A stretch of DNA of 64,000 nt from an uncultured Rhodospirillaceae bacterium (GTDB lineage: Bacteria; Pseudomonadota; Alphaproteobacteria; Rhodospirillales; Casp-alpha2), in NCBI GenBank assembly GCA_913030825.1, contig CAJWCU010000015.1, forward strand, positions 1 to 64,000, given 5' to 3'. The position numbers were made by a program, and so were the translations under genes. Positions 51,000 through 59,526 of the stretch are shown piece by piece. The notes beneath the pieces are model-generated. The model saw nothing but the letters and a program-made list of their open reading frames with translations. It made no database searches and was not told the origin of the DNA. How positions within the stretch are numbered: the stretch's first letter is position 1; every line of letters starts with the position of its first letter.

Positions 51000-51806
51000 A
51001 TGCCCAAGTTCGCCGCCAATATCGGCTGGCTGGCTCAGGAAGTGCCCATGCTGGAAAGATTCCAGTTGGTCCGCGACCTGGGCTTCGCCGCCGTCGAATG
51101 CCCGATCTCCGTCTACGACGAAGAGGCATCGGCGATGGGCGATGCGGCAAAGGCCGCCGGGGTCGAATTCGTTCTGTTCAATTCGCCGCCGGGCAGCGGC
51201 GACGATTCCTACGGCATCGCGGGGCTGAAGGGCAGGGAAGCGGAATTCCAGGACACCATCGGCACGGCCATCGACTACGCCAATGAACTGGGATCGACCT
51301 ACCTGCATGTCCTGTCGGGATGGCAATCCGGCGATTGGGACCGCGAGGAAGGCTTCGCAACCTTCATCGACAATCTGAAATGGGCCTGCCCGGTCCTGGC
51401 CGAGGCTGGGCTGGTCGCCCTGACCGAGCCCATCAACTGGCACGCCCGCCCGGGCTATCTGGTCGGCACGACGGCCGAGGGCCAGCGGGTGGTCGATGCC
51501 GTCAAATCGGCCGGCCACGACAACATCGGCATTCAGTACGATTTCCATAACGCCCAGATCATGGAAGGCGATTTGGCCCGGACCTTTGAGAAGCACCTGC
51601 CCGATATCCGTCACGTGCAGATCGCGGGCAACCCGGGCCGTTTGCCGCCGGACGAGGGGGAAATCAATTACCCGTTCGTCTTCGATCTTTGCGACCGGCT
51701 CGGTTTCGACGGTTGGTTGGGCTTGGAATACGCGGCGCACGACAAAACCCAGCCGGGGGCGACCAAGGCATCGCTTAAATGGGCGACGGCTTACGGGCTG
51801 GGTTAG
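51000..51806 (+). CDS. Hydroxypyruvate isomerase-like sugar-phosphate isomerase/epimerase family protein
   Basis: 268-residue TIM barrel of the AP-endonuclease-2 fold, Hyi group: start FAANIGWLAQEVPMLERF, a central TEPINWHARPGYLV (metal-ligand Glu), IGIQYDFHNAQIMEG (Asp/His ligands), HVQIAGNPGR and a C-terminal WLGLEYAAH (Glu ligand). Hyi converts hydroxypyruvate to tartronate semialdehyde in glyoxylate metabolism. No gcl or glxR is adjacent, although a 3-hydroxyisobutyrate/tartronate-semialdehyde reductase-like gene exists at 18.8 kb. It starts 27 bases after glnK, probably by chance. Confidence 0.85.
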   Translation: MPKFAANIGWLAQEVPMLERFQLVRDLGFAAVECPISVYDEEASAMGDAAKAAGVEFVLFNSPPGSGDDSYGIAGLKGREAEFQDTIGTAIDYANELGSTYLHVLSGWQSGDWDREEGFATFIDNLKWACPVLAEAGLVALTEPINWHARPGYLVGTTAEGQRVVDAVKSAGHDNIGIQYDFHNAQIMEGDLARTFEKHLPDIRHVQIAGNPGRLPPDEGEINYPFVFDLCDRLGFDGWLGLEYAAHDKTQPGATKASLKWATAYGLG

Positions 51807-51816
51807 GCCCGGCCTT

Positions 51817-52566
51817 TTAAGCGGCCGGGGCGTTCGCGCCCAGGAACATGCGGATGTGCCGCAGGGCCAGTTCGATCTTACGGTCGTTTTCTTTCCACGG
51901 ATACAGGCTGACCTGTGAATTGGGGGCGAGCAAAGCCGCTTCCATCGCCGTCGCGTAAGGATGGGACGGAATGTCGTCGGGCAAGATTAGCACCGGCGTC
52001 TGGCAGTTGCGCACGAAATCGCGGTCGACTGTGAACACGAAATCCGCGCGCTTCGTGTACATATTGTTCAGATAGTCCTCGACCATCTGCTGCGTGATCT
52101 CCGGCCGCCGTTCGCGGAAGACGGGGGCCCAGCCCTTGATGTTGTTGTTGTAGAAATTATTGGGGTGGCTCGAGGTATAGCCGCTGGGATGCACCAGGGT
52201 CGCCGCGACCACGCGGTCGCCCGCGTGCTTGATCAGGTTCCAGATCATCGGCCCGCCGATGCAGAACCCGAGGACCATGAATTTATCGACGCCCAGGTGA
52301 CCCAGCAGCGCCAATTGGTCGTCGACCAGGGCGTCCCAGGGGCGATCGACATCCAATGGCCCTTCCGTCTGGCCGCCGTTGGCGTTGCGGATATCGAGGG
52401 CGATGACGCGGTATCTGTCGCTGAACGCCTCCAGCGGATCGAAGGCATGCTTGGCCATGCCGGCGATGGTCGCGTTCAGGCCGCCGCCGGGCAGCACCAG
52501 TAGGGGAAAGCCGGAGCCGGCTTCCTCGTAATGAATTTTGACGTCGCCGTTCTCGAAGATGGGCAT
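51817..52566 (-). CDS. Alpha/beta hydrolase with cysteine nucleophile position
   Basis: 249-residue alpha/beta-hydrolase fold: oxyanion region VLPGGGLNATI, nucleophile elbow GFCIGG with C102 where most hydrolases have Ser, and cap region with YNNNIKGWAPVFRERRP. Cys nucleophiles occur in dienelactone hydrolases (GYCLGG). I cannot find the usual catalytic His near the C-terminus (YPWKENDRKIELALRH), so the triad is incomplete or unusual. GGAGG lies upstream of the ATG at 52566. It is immediately upstream of, and transcribed with or after, the aconitase gene, 49 bases away. Confidence 0.8.
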   Translation of the reverse strand: MPIFENGDVKIHYEEAGSGFPLLVLPGGGLNATIAGMAKHAFDPLEAFSDRYRVIALDIRNANGGQTEGPLDVDRPWDALVDDQLALLGHLGVDKFMVLGFCIGGPMIWNLIKHAGDRVVAATLVHPSGYTSSHPNNFYNNNIKGWAPVFRERRPEITQQMVEDYLNNMYTKRADFVFTVDRDFVRNCQTPVLILPDDIPSHPYATAMEAALLAPNSQVSLYPWKENDRKIELALRHIRMFLGANAPAA

Positions 52567-52614
52567 GGTCGGTCCTCCCTATTGCATCGACCGTGAAGCG
52601 GAATGCGAAACGCG

Positions 52615-55281
52615 TCAGGCGGCGTTGGCGCCCCTGAATTTCTCCAGCACGTAGGGCATGACCCCGCCGTTTTCGAACCAGGCGACCTCGCGTGCCGTAT
52701 CCAGACGGCAGAGAACGTCGGTCTCGATCACCGTGCCGTCCGGTTTGGTGAAGCGGACCTGCGCCGTCTGACCTGGGGTGATCGTGCCGCCGAAACCCGT
52801 GATGTCCACGGTCTCCGTGCCGTCCAGGCCCAGCGTCTTGCGCGTCGTCCCCGCCGGGAACTGCAGCGGCATGATCCCCATGCCGATCAGGTTCGAGCGG
52901 TGGATGCGCTCCACGTCCTCGGCGATGATCGCGCGCACGCCCAACAGGTGCGGGCCGCGCGCGGCCCCGTCGCGCGACGATCCGATGCCGTATCCGGTCC
53001 CGGCGACGACGACCGCCGGGCGGCCTTCGGCGGCGTAGCGCCCAGCCGCGTCGAAGATCGTCGTTTCCTCGCCTGTCGGCTGATACCGGGTCCAGCCGCC
53101 CCGCCGGTCCGGCGTCATTTCGTTCTGGACGTAGGGGTTGTTGAAGGCGCCGCGCAGAATGATTTCATGATTGGCGCGGCGTTGCAGGAAACCGGAATAG
53201 TCGGCGGGTGCGACGCCCTGGGCGGACAGATGATCGCCCGCGAGACTGCCTTCCTGAATGCGGCTGCCGGGTGAGATGTGGTCGGTGGTGACGTTGTCGC
53301 CCAGCATCGCCAGGATCGCGGCCCCTTCGACGCCCGGGAACGGTACCTGTCGGCGGGCCGTTTCCAGATAGGGCGGCTTGACGATGTAGGTGCTGTCGTC
53401 GTCCCAGTCGAAGGCTCCGGCGTCGCCCGGGTCGATGTCGTCCCACATGGGGTTTGCGTCCTCCGGGCGGGAGAGACGATCCAGGTAAAGGCCCTGGGTG
53501 ATGTTATCGCGGATCGCGGCCTCCACGTCCTGGGCGCTGGGCCAGATATCGGCGAGGTAAACCGGATTGCCGTCGGCGTCATCGCCCAGCGGCGCGGTGG
53601 TGATGTCTTTCAGAACCGTGCCGAGGATCGCATAGGCGACGACCAGCGGCGGCGAGCCCAGGTAGTTGAGTTTGACCTGCGGATGGACGCGGCCTTCGAA
53701 ATTGCGGTTGCCCGACAGCACGGCGGCGACGCTCAGGTTGTCGGCCTTGATCGCCTGGGCGATGTCGTCGCGTAGGCCGCCCGACCCGCCGCAGCAAGTC
53801 ATGCAGCCGTAGCCCGCAATGTGGAATCCCAATTCTTCCAGCGGTTCGATCAGGCCCGCCCGGGTCAGGTAGTCGCCGACCGCGCGCGATCCCGGCGACA
53901 GCGAGGTCTTGATCCAGGGCTTGGCCGTAAGACCCTTCGCCCGCGCGTTCTTCGCCAACAGACCGGCGGCGATCATGACACTGGGGTTCGAGGTATTGGT
54001 GCAAGAGGTAATCGCCGCGATGGCGAGGTCACCATCGTGAATCGGGCCGTCTGCCGGCTCGGCGGCGGGATCGCCGCCGTTTTCCCGGATCGCCGCTTCG
54101 GCGGATTGCGGCGCGGTGCTGAGGGGCACCCGGCTTTGCGGCAGTTTCGGCCCGGCAAGACAGGCTTCGACCTGGTCCAGGTCGAATTCGATGACGTCGG
54201 AATAGACGACCTCGGCCCTATCGTCGCGCCACATGCCTTGGGCCTTGGCATAGGCTTCGACCAAGGGCACCTGATCGCCGCGCCCGGTCAATTCCAGATA
54301 GGCGAGGGCTTTCTCGTCGATGGGGAAGAAGGCGACGCTGGCGCCGTATTCCGGCGCCATGTTCGAAAGCGTCGCCCGTTCCGGCAGGCTGAGGATGTCG
54401 AGGGCAGGGCCCGTGAATTCGACGAACTTCTGCACCACGCCGTAGTCGCGGAGCGCCTTGGTCAGGGACAGCACCAGATCGGTCGTCGTCGTGCCTTCGC
54501 GCATTCGGCCGGTAAGGCGCACGCCGACGACGTCGGGGATCAGCATGCTGACCGGCTCGCCCAGGGTCGCGGACAGGGCCTCGATCGCGCCGACGCCCCA
54601 GCCGAGAACGGCCAACGCGTTGATCATCGGGGTATGGCTGTCGCAGGCGAGCAGACTGTCGGGGAAGGCGACCGGCCCCAATTCGGGGTCGTCTTCCGAC
54701 CAGACGACGCGGGCCAGGCGTTCCAAGTTGATCTGATGGCAGATGCCTTGGCCCGGCGGCAGGACGCGCAGATTGCGGAAGGCCTTCTGCGCCCATTTGG
54801 CGACCCGGTAGCGTTCGGCGTTCTGTTCGAATTCGGCCGCCATGTTGCGGGTCAGGGCATCGGCCTGTCCGGCGACGTTGACGATCACCGAATGGTCGGT
54901 GACGTAATCCAGTGGCCGCACCGGATTGACCAGCGAAGGATCCTTGCCCATGGCCTGCATGTGTTCGCGCATGGCGGCCAAATCCGTCAGCAACGGGATG
55001 CCCGAAACGTCATGCACCATGATGCGGGTGGGGAAGAAGCTGATCTCCGCCGGGTTGCCCGCGTTGTCGACCCAGGTCTTGAAGGCTTCTGCGGTTTCCG
55101 TCGTCACCGTCTCGCCGTCTTCGTGGCGCAGGACGTTTTCCAACAGCACCTTCAGGCAATAGGGCAGGCGGGATGTGCCGGAAAGGCCGGCGGCCTCGGC
55201 CTGAGGCAGGCTGAAATAGGTGTAATCGGTGCCGTTCGCGGAAAGGGCCGCGCGCGCATTGAAGCTGTTGGGATGCGTCAT
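52615..55281 (-). CDS. Aconitase-family hydratase (AcnA/AcnD-like, divergent)
   Basis: 888-residue monomeric aconitase with [4Fe-4S] ligands C427 (SCTNTSNP), C493 and C496 (GYGCMTCCGG), NMAPEYGASVAFFPID, and swivel-domain block GSSRDGAARGPHLLGVRAIIAE. The standard AcnA reads GCTTCIGNSG and GSSRDWAAKG here, so substrate-proximal loops differ and the substrate may be 2-methylcitrate or another tricarboxylate. The start is MTHPNSFN at 55281 after an AGGACGAGG region; the frame to 55374 overlaps the operator. Operator site 5 is 83 bases upstream, grouping it with catabolic genes. Iron-sulfur, cytoplasmic. Confidence 0.9.
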   Translation of the reverse strand: MTHPNSFNARAALSANGTDYTYFSLPQAEAAGLSGTSRLPYCLKVLLENVLRHEDGETVTTETAEAFKTWVDNAGNPAEISFFPTRIMVHDVSGIPLLTDLAAMREHMQAMGKDPSLVNPVRPLDYVTDHSVIVNVAGQADALTRNMAAEFEQNAERYRVAKWAQKAFRNLRVLPPGQGICHQINLERLARVVWSEDDPELGPVAFPDSLLACDSHTPMINALAVLGWGVGAIEALSATLGEPVSMLIPDVVGVRLTGRMREGTTTTDLVLSLTKALRDYGVVQKFVEFTGPALDILSLPERATLSNMAPEYGASVAFFPIDEKALAYLELTGRGDQVPLVEAYAKAQGMWRDDRAEVVYSDVIEFDLDQVEACLAGPKLPQSRVPLSTAPQSAEAAIRENGGDPAAEPADGPIHDGDLAIAAITSCTNTSNPSVMIAAGLLAKNARAKGLTAKPWIKTSLSPGSRAVGDYLTRAGLIEPLEELGFHIAGYGCMTCCGGSGGLRDDIAQAIKADNLSVAAVLSGNRNFEGRVHPQVKLNYLGSPPLVVAYAILGTVLKDITTAPLGDDADGNPVYLADIWPSAQDVEAAIRDNITQGLYLDRLSRPEDANPMWDDIDPGDAGAFDWDDDSTYIVKPPYLETARRQVPFPGVEGAAILAMLGDNVTTDHISPGSRIQEGSLAGDHLSAQGVAPADYSGFLQRRANHEIILRGAFNNPYVQNEMTPDRRGGWTRYQPTGEETTIFDAAGRYAAEGRPAVVVAGTGYGIGSSRDGAARGPHLLGVRAIIAEDVERIHRSNLIGMGIMPLQFPAGTTRKTLGLDGTETVDITGFGGTITPGQTAQVRFTKPDGTVIETDVLCRLDTAREVAWFENGGVMPYVLEKFRGANAA

Positions 55282-55363
55282 GGATGCCTCGTCCTGGGAT
55301 GTTTCCGGCGTCGTTCGGGCGCGCCGTTCGGGGGGTGTTTCGGTCACTCTGAGGCAAAACGGC

Positions 55364-55375
55364 TTTGTATACAAT
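55364..55375. promoter_or_regulatory. TTTGTATACAAT operator (site 5)
   Basis: Eleven of twelve bases match ATTGTATACAAT and the inner TTGTATACAA palindrome is perfect. It lies 83 bases upstream of the aconitase start codon and 20 bases from the end of the LysR gene, so it most likely controls the aconitase. Confidence 0.7.
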
Positions 55376-55395
55376 CCGGCGTTGGCCAGGAGCCG

Positions 55396-56292
55396 TCAGG
55401 TGGTGGCACCCGTCTCGGCGATCAGGTCGGCAAGGGCCTGTGCGCCCGGCGGCAGCGTCTGGCCGCGCAGGGTGATGATGCCGATGCGCCGGGTCAGGTC
55501 CGGATGGTCGATCCGGGCCGCCCAATATCCGCCGTCGCGTGACGGCGGCACGGCGGTTTCCGGCAGGATGGCGGCACCTAAGCCCTCTTCGGCCAGGGAG
55601 ATCAGGGTCTGGTGGTGGAGCATCTCGAAATGCGGCACCAGGGTCATGCCGACGGACTGAAACGCCGTTTCGACCTGGCCTCGGGTTCGCGACGGCGCGG
55701 GCAGGGCGAGGATCGTCTCATCCCGTAAGGCATCCAGCGGGATATCCGTTTTTCCGGCCAACGGATGATCCGGCGCGACAACGGCGACATAGCCGTCTTC
55801 GAGGAACTGATGAAATTCGAATTCGCGTTGCTGGCGTTCCATGGGGCCGATGCCGAAATCGGCGTCGCCGCGCCGCACGATATCCAGAATGTCGGCGCCG
55901 TAGGCTTCGCGCACCTGCACCGTGATGTTGCGGTTGAGGTCGCGGAACCGCGCCAGAATGCGGGGCAGGCGCGTCGCCGCGAAACTGGGGGCCGAGGTCA
56001 GCAGCACGCGGCCCCGGGTCATCGTCGCTTCGTCATGAAACACGCGGACGATGTCTTCCAGTCCGTCCAGGATGCGGCCCGTGCGGCGGTAGAGGTTTTC
56101 TCCCGCTTCGGTCAGGCGGATCGATCGCGTCGTCCGGTGAAACAGCGATACCCCCAGATGGGTTTCCAGCAGCTTGATATGCGCCGTCACCGCCGACTGG
56201 CTGAGGTTCAGGCTCTCCGAGGCCCGCCGGAAGCCGTTGTGCTCCGCCACGGCGACGAAAATCTCCAACTGTTTCAGGGTCATGGGCAGCAT
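55396..56292 (-). CDS. LysR-family transcriptional regulator
   Basis: 298-residue LTTR with an N-terminal winged HTH (MTLKQLEIFVAVAEHNGFRR, ASESLNLSQSAVTAHIKLLE) and a LysR substrate-binding domain from ~residue 95. The start is MLPMTLKQ at 56292 (or 56283); the frame to 56382 would cover the promoter region. It is divergent from the MmgE/PrpD operon and faces a palindrome at 56344-56360, so it probably activates that operon in response to a pathway metabolite. Confidence 0.93.
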   Translation of the reverse strand: MLPMTLKQLEIFVAVAEHNGFRRASESLNLSQSAVTAHIKLLETHLGVSLFHRTTRSIRLTEAGENLYRRTGRILDGLEDIVRVFHDEATMTRGRVLLTSAPSFAATRLPRILARFRDLNRNITVQVREAYGADILDIVRRGDADFGIGPMERQQREFEFHQFLEDGYVAVVAPDHPLAGKTDIPLDALRDETILALPAPSRTRGQVETAFQSVGMTLVPHFEMLHHQTLISLAEEGLGAAILPETAVPPSRDGGYWAARIDHPDLTRRIGIITLRGQTLPPGAQALADLIAETGATT

Positions 56293-56343
56293 GGCGATTG
56301 ATCTTATTTCCAGAACAATGGTGCATATATTTCTATTGGTACT

Positions 56344-56360
56344 ATCACATCCGTTGTGAT
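56344..56360. promoter_or_regulatory. Putative LysR-type binding site
   Basis: ATCACATCCGTTGTGAT: six-base arms ATCACA/TGTGAT perfectly inverted around TCCGT, consistent with the interrupted T-N11-A form of LTTR recognition sites. It lies between lysR (52 bases from its start) and mmgE/prpD (71 bases from its start). Confidence 0.6.
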
Positions 56361-56430
56361 GTAGTCGCCCCTCGTTTTGCAAACCGAGCCGCGATGAAAC
56401 GCGGCGTCATTTCATGGAGGAAACCGGACC

Positions 56431-57816
56431 ATGACGGGCATCACCCGACAGTTGGCCGACTTCGCATCTGACCTTTCCTACGACAAAGTTCCCGCCGACG
56501 TCGCGTCGCGCACCAAACTTCTGATTCTGGATACGGCGGGCATCATGGTCCGCGCCCGGCACGACGCGGAAAGCACGCCGTCGCTGGTCAGTGCGGTCGA
56601 ACGCCTGGGCCTGGCCAAGGGCGAATGCTCGGTCCTCGGCGACGTCAAGGGCTACGCGGCTTCGGCGGCAGCGCTCGTCAACGGCGCCATGGCGCATTCG
56701 CTGGACTTCGACGATACCCATGCGGAAGCCTCGTTGCATTCCTCCGCCCCCATCGTGCCGGCGGTTCTGGCGGCGGCCGAAATGACCGGCGCCAGCGGCA
56801 AGGACGTCATCACCGCCTGCGTCGTCGGCTATGAGGTTCAAATTCGCCTGGCCGAGGCCCTGGTGCCGAAGCTGCATTACGACCGCGGCTATCACCCGAC
56901 GGCGACCTGCGGCACCATGGCGGCGGCGGCGGCGGCGGCCAAGGTTCTGGGCCTGGACGCCGACGGCATCGAAAGTGCGCTTGGCATCGCCTTGTCGCAG
57001 GCCTCCGGCTCGATGCAGTTCCTCGCCGACGGCGCCTGGACCAAGCGGTCCCACGTCGGTCAGGCGGCGCAGAACGGTTTGATCTGTGCGACCATGGCGG
57101 CTGAGGGGTTCAAAGGCCCCAAGGAAGCCATCGAAGGCAAATGGGGCTTCCTGCATTCGTTCTCGCCCGACGCCCGCCCGGAAAAGGCGACCGAGGGCTT
57201 GGGCGCCGATTGGTTGACCCTGGAACTGGGCGTGAAACCCTATCCCAGCTGCCGATACACCCATGCCGCGATGGACGCGATCCGTCAGTTGTCCGCCGAA
57301 CATGGCTTCACCGGTGACGATGTCGCCGAGGCGGCCATCGGCGTACCGGAAACGGGCTGGAAGATCGTCGGCGATAGCGATCCGGAAAAGCAGAACCCGA
57401 AATCCATCGTCGAAGGCCAGTTTTCCATGCCGTTCTGCGCGGCCGTCGTGATGCGTACCGGCAATATGGTTTGGGACGATTACAAGACCCACCTGACGGA
57501 CGCCGCGACCCTGGATCTGACCAAGCGCATTTCCACGGTCGTCGATGCCGACGCCGAAGCCGCCTATCCCGACAACATGGCGGGCAAGGCGACGATCAAG
57601 CTGAAGTCCGGCGAGGTTTTGGAACGGTTCGTTGAAATTCCCAAGGGCGAGCCCGACAACTTCATGAACCCGACCGAATTCCGCGCCAAATTCGACGGCC
57701 TTTGCGCGCCCTACATGAACGCCGATCAGGTCGAAAAATTCGCCGGTGCGCTGCTCAGCCTGGAAGAGGCCAACAGCATGCGTTCCGTCCTTGCCCTCAG
57801 TCACGGAGAAGCCTAA
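56431..57816 (+). CDS. MmgE/PrpD-family dehydratase or decarboxylase
   Basis: 461-residue MmgE/PrpD fold protein: MAHSLDFDDTHAEASLHSSAPIVPA is the conserved D-D-T-H block, followed by YHPTATCGTMAAAAAAAK and KPYPSCRYTHAAMDA. Relatives dehydrate 2-methylcitrate (PrpD) or isomerise or decarboxylate itaconate-type acids. At 461 it is nearer MmgE-like than PrpD. GGAGGAAAC precedes the ATG. First gene of a rightward operon with MaoC, acyl-CoA dehydrogenase, CaiB and LeuCD-like subunits under a divergent LysR, so a dicarboxylate or methyl-branched dicarboxylate substrate is likely. Confidence 0.85.
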   Translation: MTGITRQLADFASDLSYDKVPADVASRTKLLILDTAGIMVRARHDAESTPSLVSAVERLGLAKGECSVLGDVKGYAASAAALVNGAMAHSLDFDDTHAEASLHSSAPIVPAVLAAAEMTGASGKDVITACVVGYEVQIRLAEALVPKLHYDRGYHPTATCGTMAAAAAAAKVLGLDADGIESALGIALSQASGSMQFLADGAWTKRSHVGQAAQNGLICATMAAEGFKGPKEAIEGKWGFLHSFSPDARPEKATEGLGADWLTLELGVKPYPSCRYTHAAMDAIRQLSAEHGFTGDDVAEAAIGVPETGWKIVGDSDPEKQNPKSIVEGQFSMPFCAAVVMRTGNMVWDDYKTHLTDAATLDLTKRISTVVDADAEAAYPDNMAGKATIKLKSGEVLERFVEIPKGEPDNFMNPTEFRAKFDGLCAPYMNADQVEKFAGALLSLEEANSMRSVLALSHGEA

Positions 57817-57819
57817 CCC

Positions 57820-58338
57820 ATGGTTGCCGAAGCAAAAGAAGTCGGACCCAACCGATATCGTGAATCCTATGGACGCAGCCTTGAGGACTTCAAGGTCGGC
57901 GACATCTACGAACACCGTCCCGGCCGGTCCATCACGGAAAGCGACAACACCTGGTTCACGCTTTTGACCATGAACCAGCACCCGCTGCACTTCGACAACG
58001 AATACGCCGCCAAGAGCGAGTTCGGAAAGCCGCTGGTCAATTCTTGTCTGACGCTGTCCATCGTCGCGGGCATGAGCGTGTCGGACGTCAGCCAGAAAGC
58101 CATCGGCAATCTGGGCTGGACCGATATCGTCATGCCGAACCCGGTGTTCGTCGGCGATACGCTCTATGCGGAAAGCGAGGTCCTGGCGGTGCGCGAAAGC
58201 AAGTCGCGCCCGACCCAGGGCATCGTCACCGTCAAGACGACGGCGACCAAGCAGGACGGCTCGGTGGTCATGACCTTCGAGCGCACGATCCTGGTGCCCA
58301 AGCGCGGGCACGCGGTCGACGACAAAGTGAACTACTAG
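57820..58338 (+). CDS. MaoC-family (R)-specific enoyl-CoA hydratase-like protein
   Basis: 172-residue hot-dog-fold MaoC protein. The hydratase-2 motif is visible around NQHPLHFDNEYAAKSEFGKPLVNSC, with the His/Asp pair. Mature C-terminal strands VIVTVKTTATKQDG and MTFERTILVPKRG complete the fold. Hydrates or dehydrates an acyl-CoA; in related pathways members act on mesaconyl-type CoA esters. It begins three bases after the stop of MmgE/PrpD, so it is tightly coupled. Confidence 0.85.
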   Translation: MVAEAKEVGPNRYRESYGRSLEDFKVGDIYEHRPGRSITESDNTWFTLLTMNQHPLHFDNEYAAKSEFGKPLVNSCLTLSIVAGMSVSDVSQKAIGNLGWTDIVMPNPVFVGDTLYAESEVLAVRESKSRPTQGIVTVKTTATKQDGSVVMTFERTILVPKRGHAVDDKVNY

Positions 58339-58354
58339 AAAGAAGGCAAGGCAC

Positions 58355-59524
58355 ATGGCCCCCGACGCGGCGATCGCCGAAGACATGACCGAGGAAGAAC
58401 GGATCATCCTGTCCTCCGTCGATAAATTCATCGAACAGGACGTGCGCCCCTATGCCCACGACCTGGAGGCCAAGGACGAATACCCGACCGAGATCGCCGA
58501 CAAGCTGGCCGAACTGGGCCTGATGGGGGCGACCATCGGCGAGGAATACGGCGGCCTGGGCCTGAGTGCCCGGACCTATTCCAAGATCGTGTCCAAGGTC
58601 GCGTCCTGCTGGATGTCCGTTTCCGGCATCTTCAATTCGCACCTGATCGCCGCCGCCGCCGTCGAACGGTTCGGCACGGAAGAGCAGAAGCAGACCTGGC
58701 TGCCCAAGATGGCGGCAGGCGAGATGCGGGGTGGCATCGCCCTGACCGAGCCCGATTGCGGCACCGACCTTCAGGCCGTTCGTACGACGGCCAAGAAGGA
58801 CGGCAACAAATACGTCCTCACTGGCAACAAGATGTGGATCACCAACTGCGTCCAGGGCAATTTCCTGGCCGTCCTGGCCAAGACCGATCCCGAGGCCGAC
58901 CCCCGCCACAAGGGCATGAGCCTGATCATGGTTGAGAAGGACGCCGGCTATAAGACGTCGAAGCTGGAGAAGCTCGGATACAAAGGCATCGACACCGGCG
59001 AGATCGTGTTCGACGACACCCGCGTGCCGACCATGAACCTGATTGGCCCGGACGAGGGCCGGGGGCTGCAGCAGATTCTGGCTGGCCTGGAACTGGGCCG
59101 GATCAACGTCGCCGCGCGCGGTGTCGGCGTGGCTCAGGCCGCGTTGGACGACGCTGTCGCTTATGCCCTGGACCGTAAGACCTTCGGCAAGCCGATCGCC
59201 GAGCATCAGGCGATCCAGATCAAGCTGGCCGATATGGCGACCCGGGTCGAGGCCGCGCGTCTGTTGGTCGACAGCGCCGCCAAGGCCTATGATGCGGGTC
59301 TGCGCTGTGACATGGAGGCCGGGATGGCCAAGCTGTTCGCGACCGAAGCGGCCCTGGAAAACGCCATCGAGGCGATGCGCATTCATGGTGCTTACGGTTA
59401 TTCCAAGGAATACAACGTGGAACGCTATTTCCGCGACGCGCCGTTGCTCTGCATCGGCGAAGGCACCAACGAACTGCAGCGCATCATCATCGCCCGCCAG
59501 TTGGCCGAACGAGCCGGAAGCTGA
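58355..59524 (+). CDS. Acyl-CoA dehydrogenase
   Basis: 389-residue FAD acyl-CoA dehydrogenase with LTEPDCGTDLQAV, NKMWITNCVQG and the C-terminal GEGTNELQRIIIARQL, where E369 is the canonical catalytic base (EGT). It thus keeps the residue missing in the acyl-CoA dehydrogenase at 7.4 kb. The glutaryl-CoA or short-chain/dicarboxylyl type is plausible given the operon. GAAGGCAAGG precedes the ATG. Ends 2 bases before the CaiB-type gene. Confidence 0.93.
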   Translation: MAPDAAIAEDMTEEERIILSSVDKFIEQDVRPYAHDLEAKDEYPTEIADKLAELGLMGATIGEEYGGLGLSARTYSKIVSKVASCWMSVSGIFNSHLIAAAAVERFGTEEQKQTWLPKMAAGEMRGGIALTEPDCGTDLQAVRTTAKKDGNKYVLTGNKMWITNCVQGNFLAVLAKTDPEADPRHKGMSLIMVEKDAGYKTSKLEKLGYKGIDTGEIVFDDTRVPTMNLIGPDEGRGLQQILAGLELGRINVAARGVGVAQAALDDAVAYALDRKTFGKPIAEHQAIQIKLADMATRVEAARLLVDSAAKAYDAGLRCDMEAGMAKLFATEAALENAIEAMRIHGAYGYSKEYNVERYFRDAPLLCIGEGTNELQRIIIARQLAERAGS

Positions 59525-59526
59525 CC

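Noticed and set aside
56407-58431. 674-codon open frame on the minus strand, antisense to the MmgE/PrpD and MaoC genes
   Set aside because: It mirrors well-identified genes, its translation is Arg/Gly/His-rich with no family motif, and long antisense frames are expected at this GC content. The same applies to 2951-4498, 22383-24029, 49289-50512 and 53821-55542.
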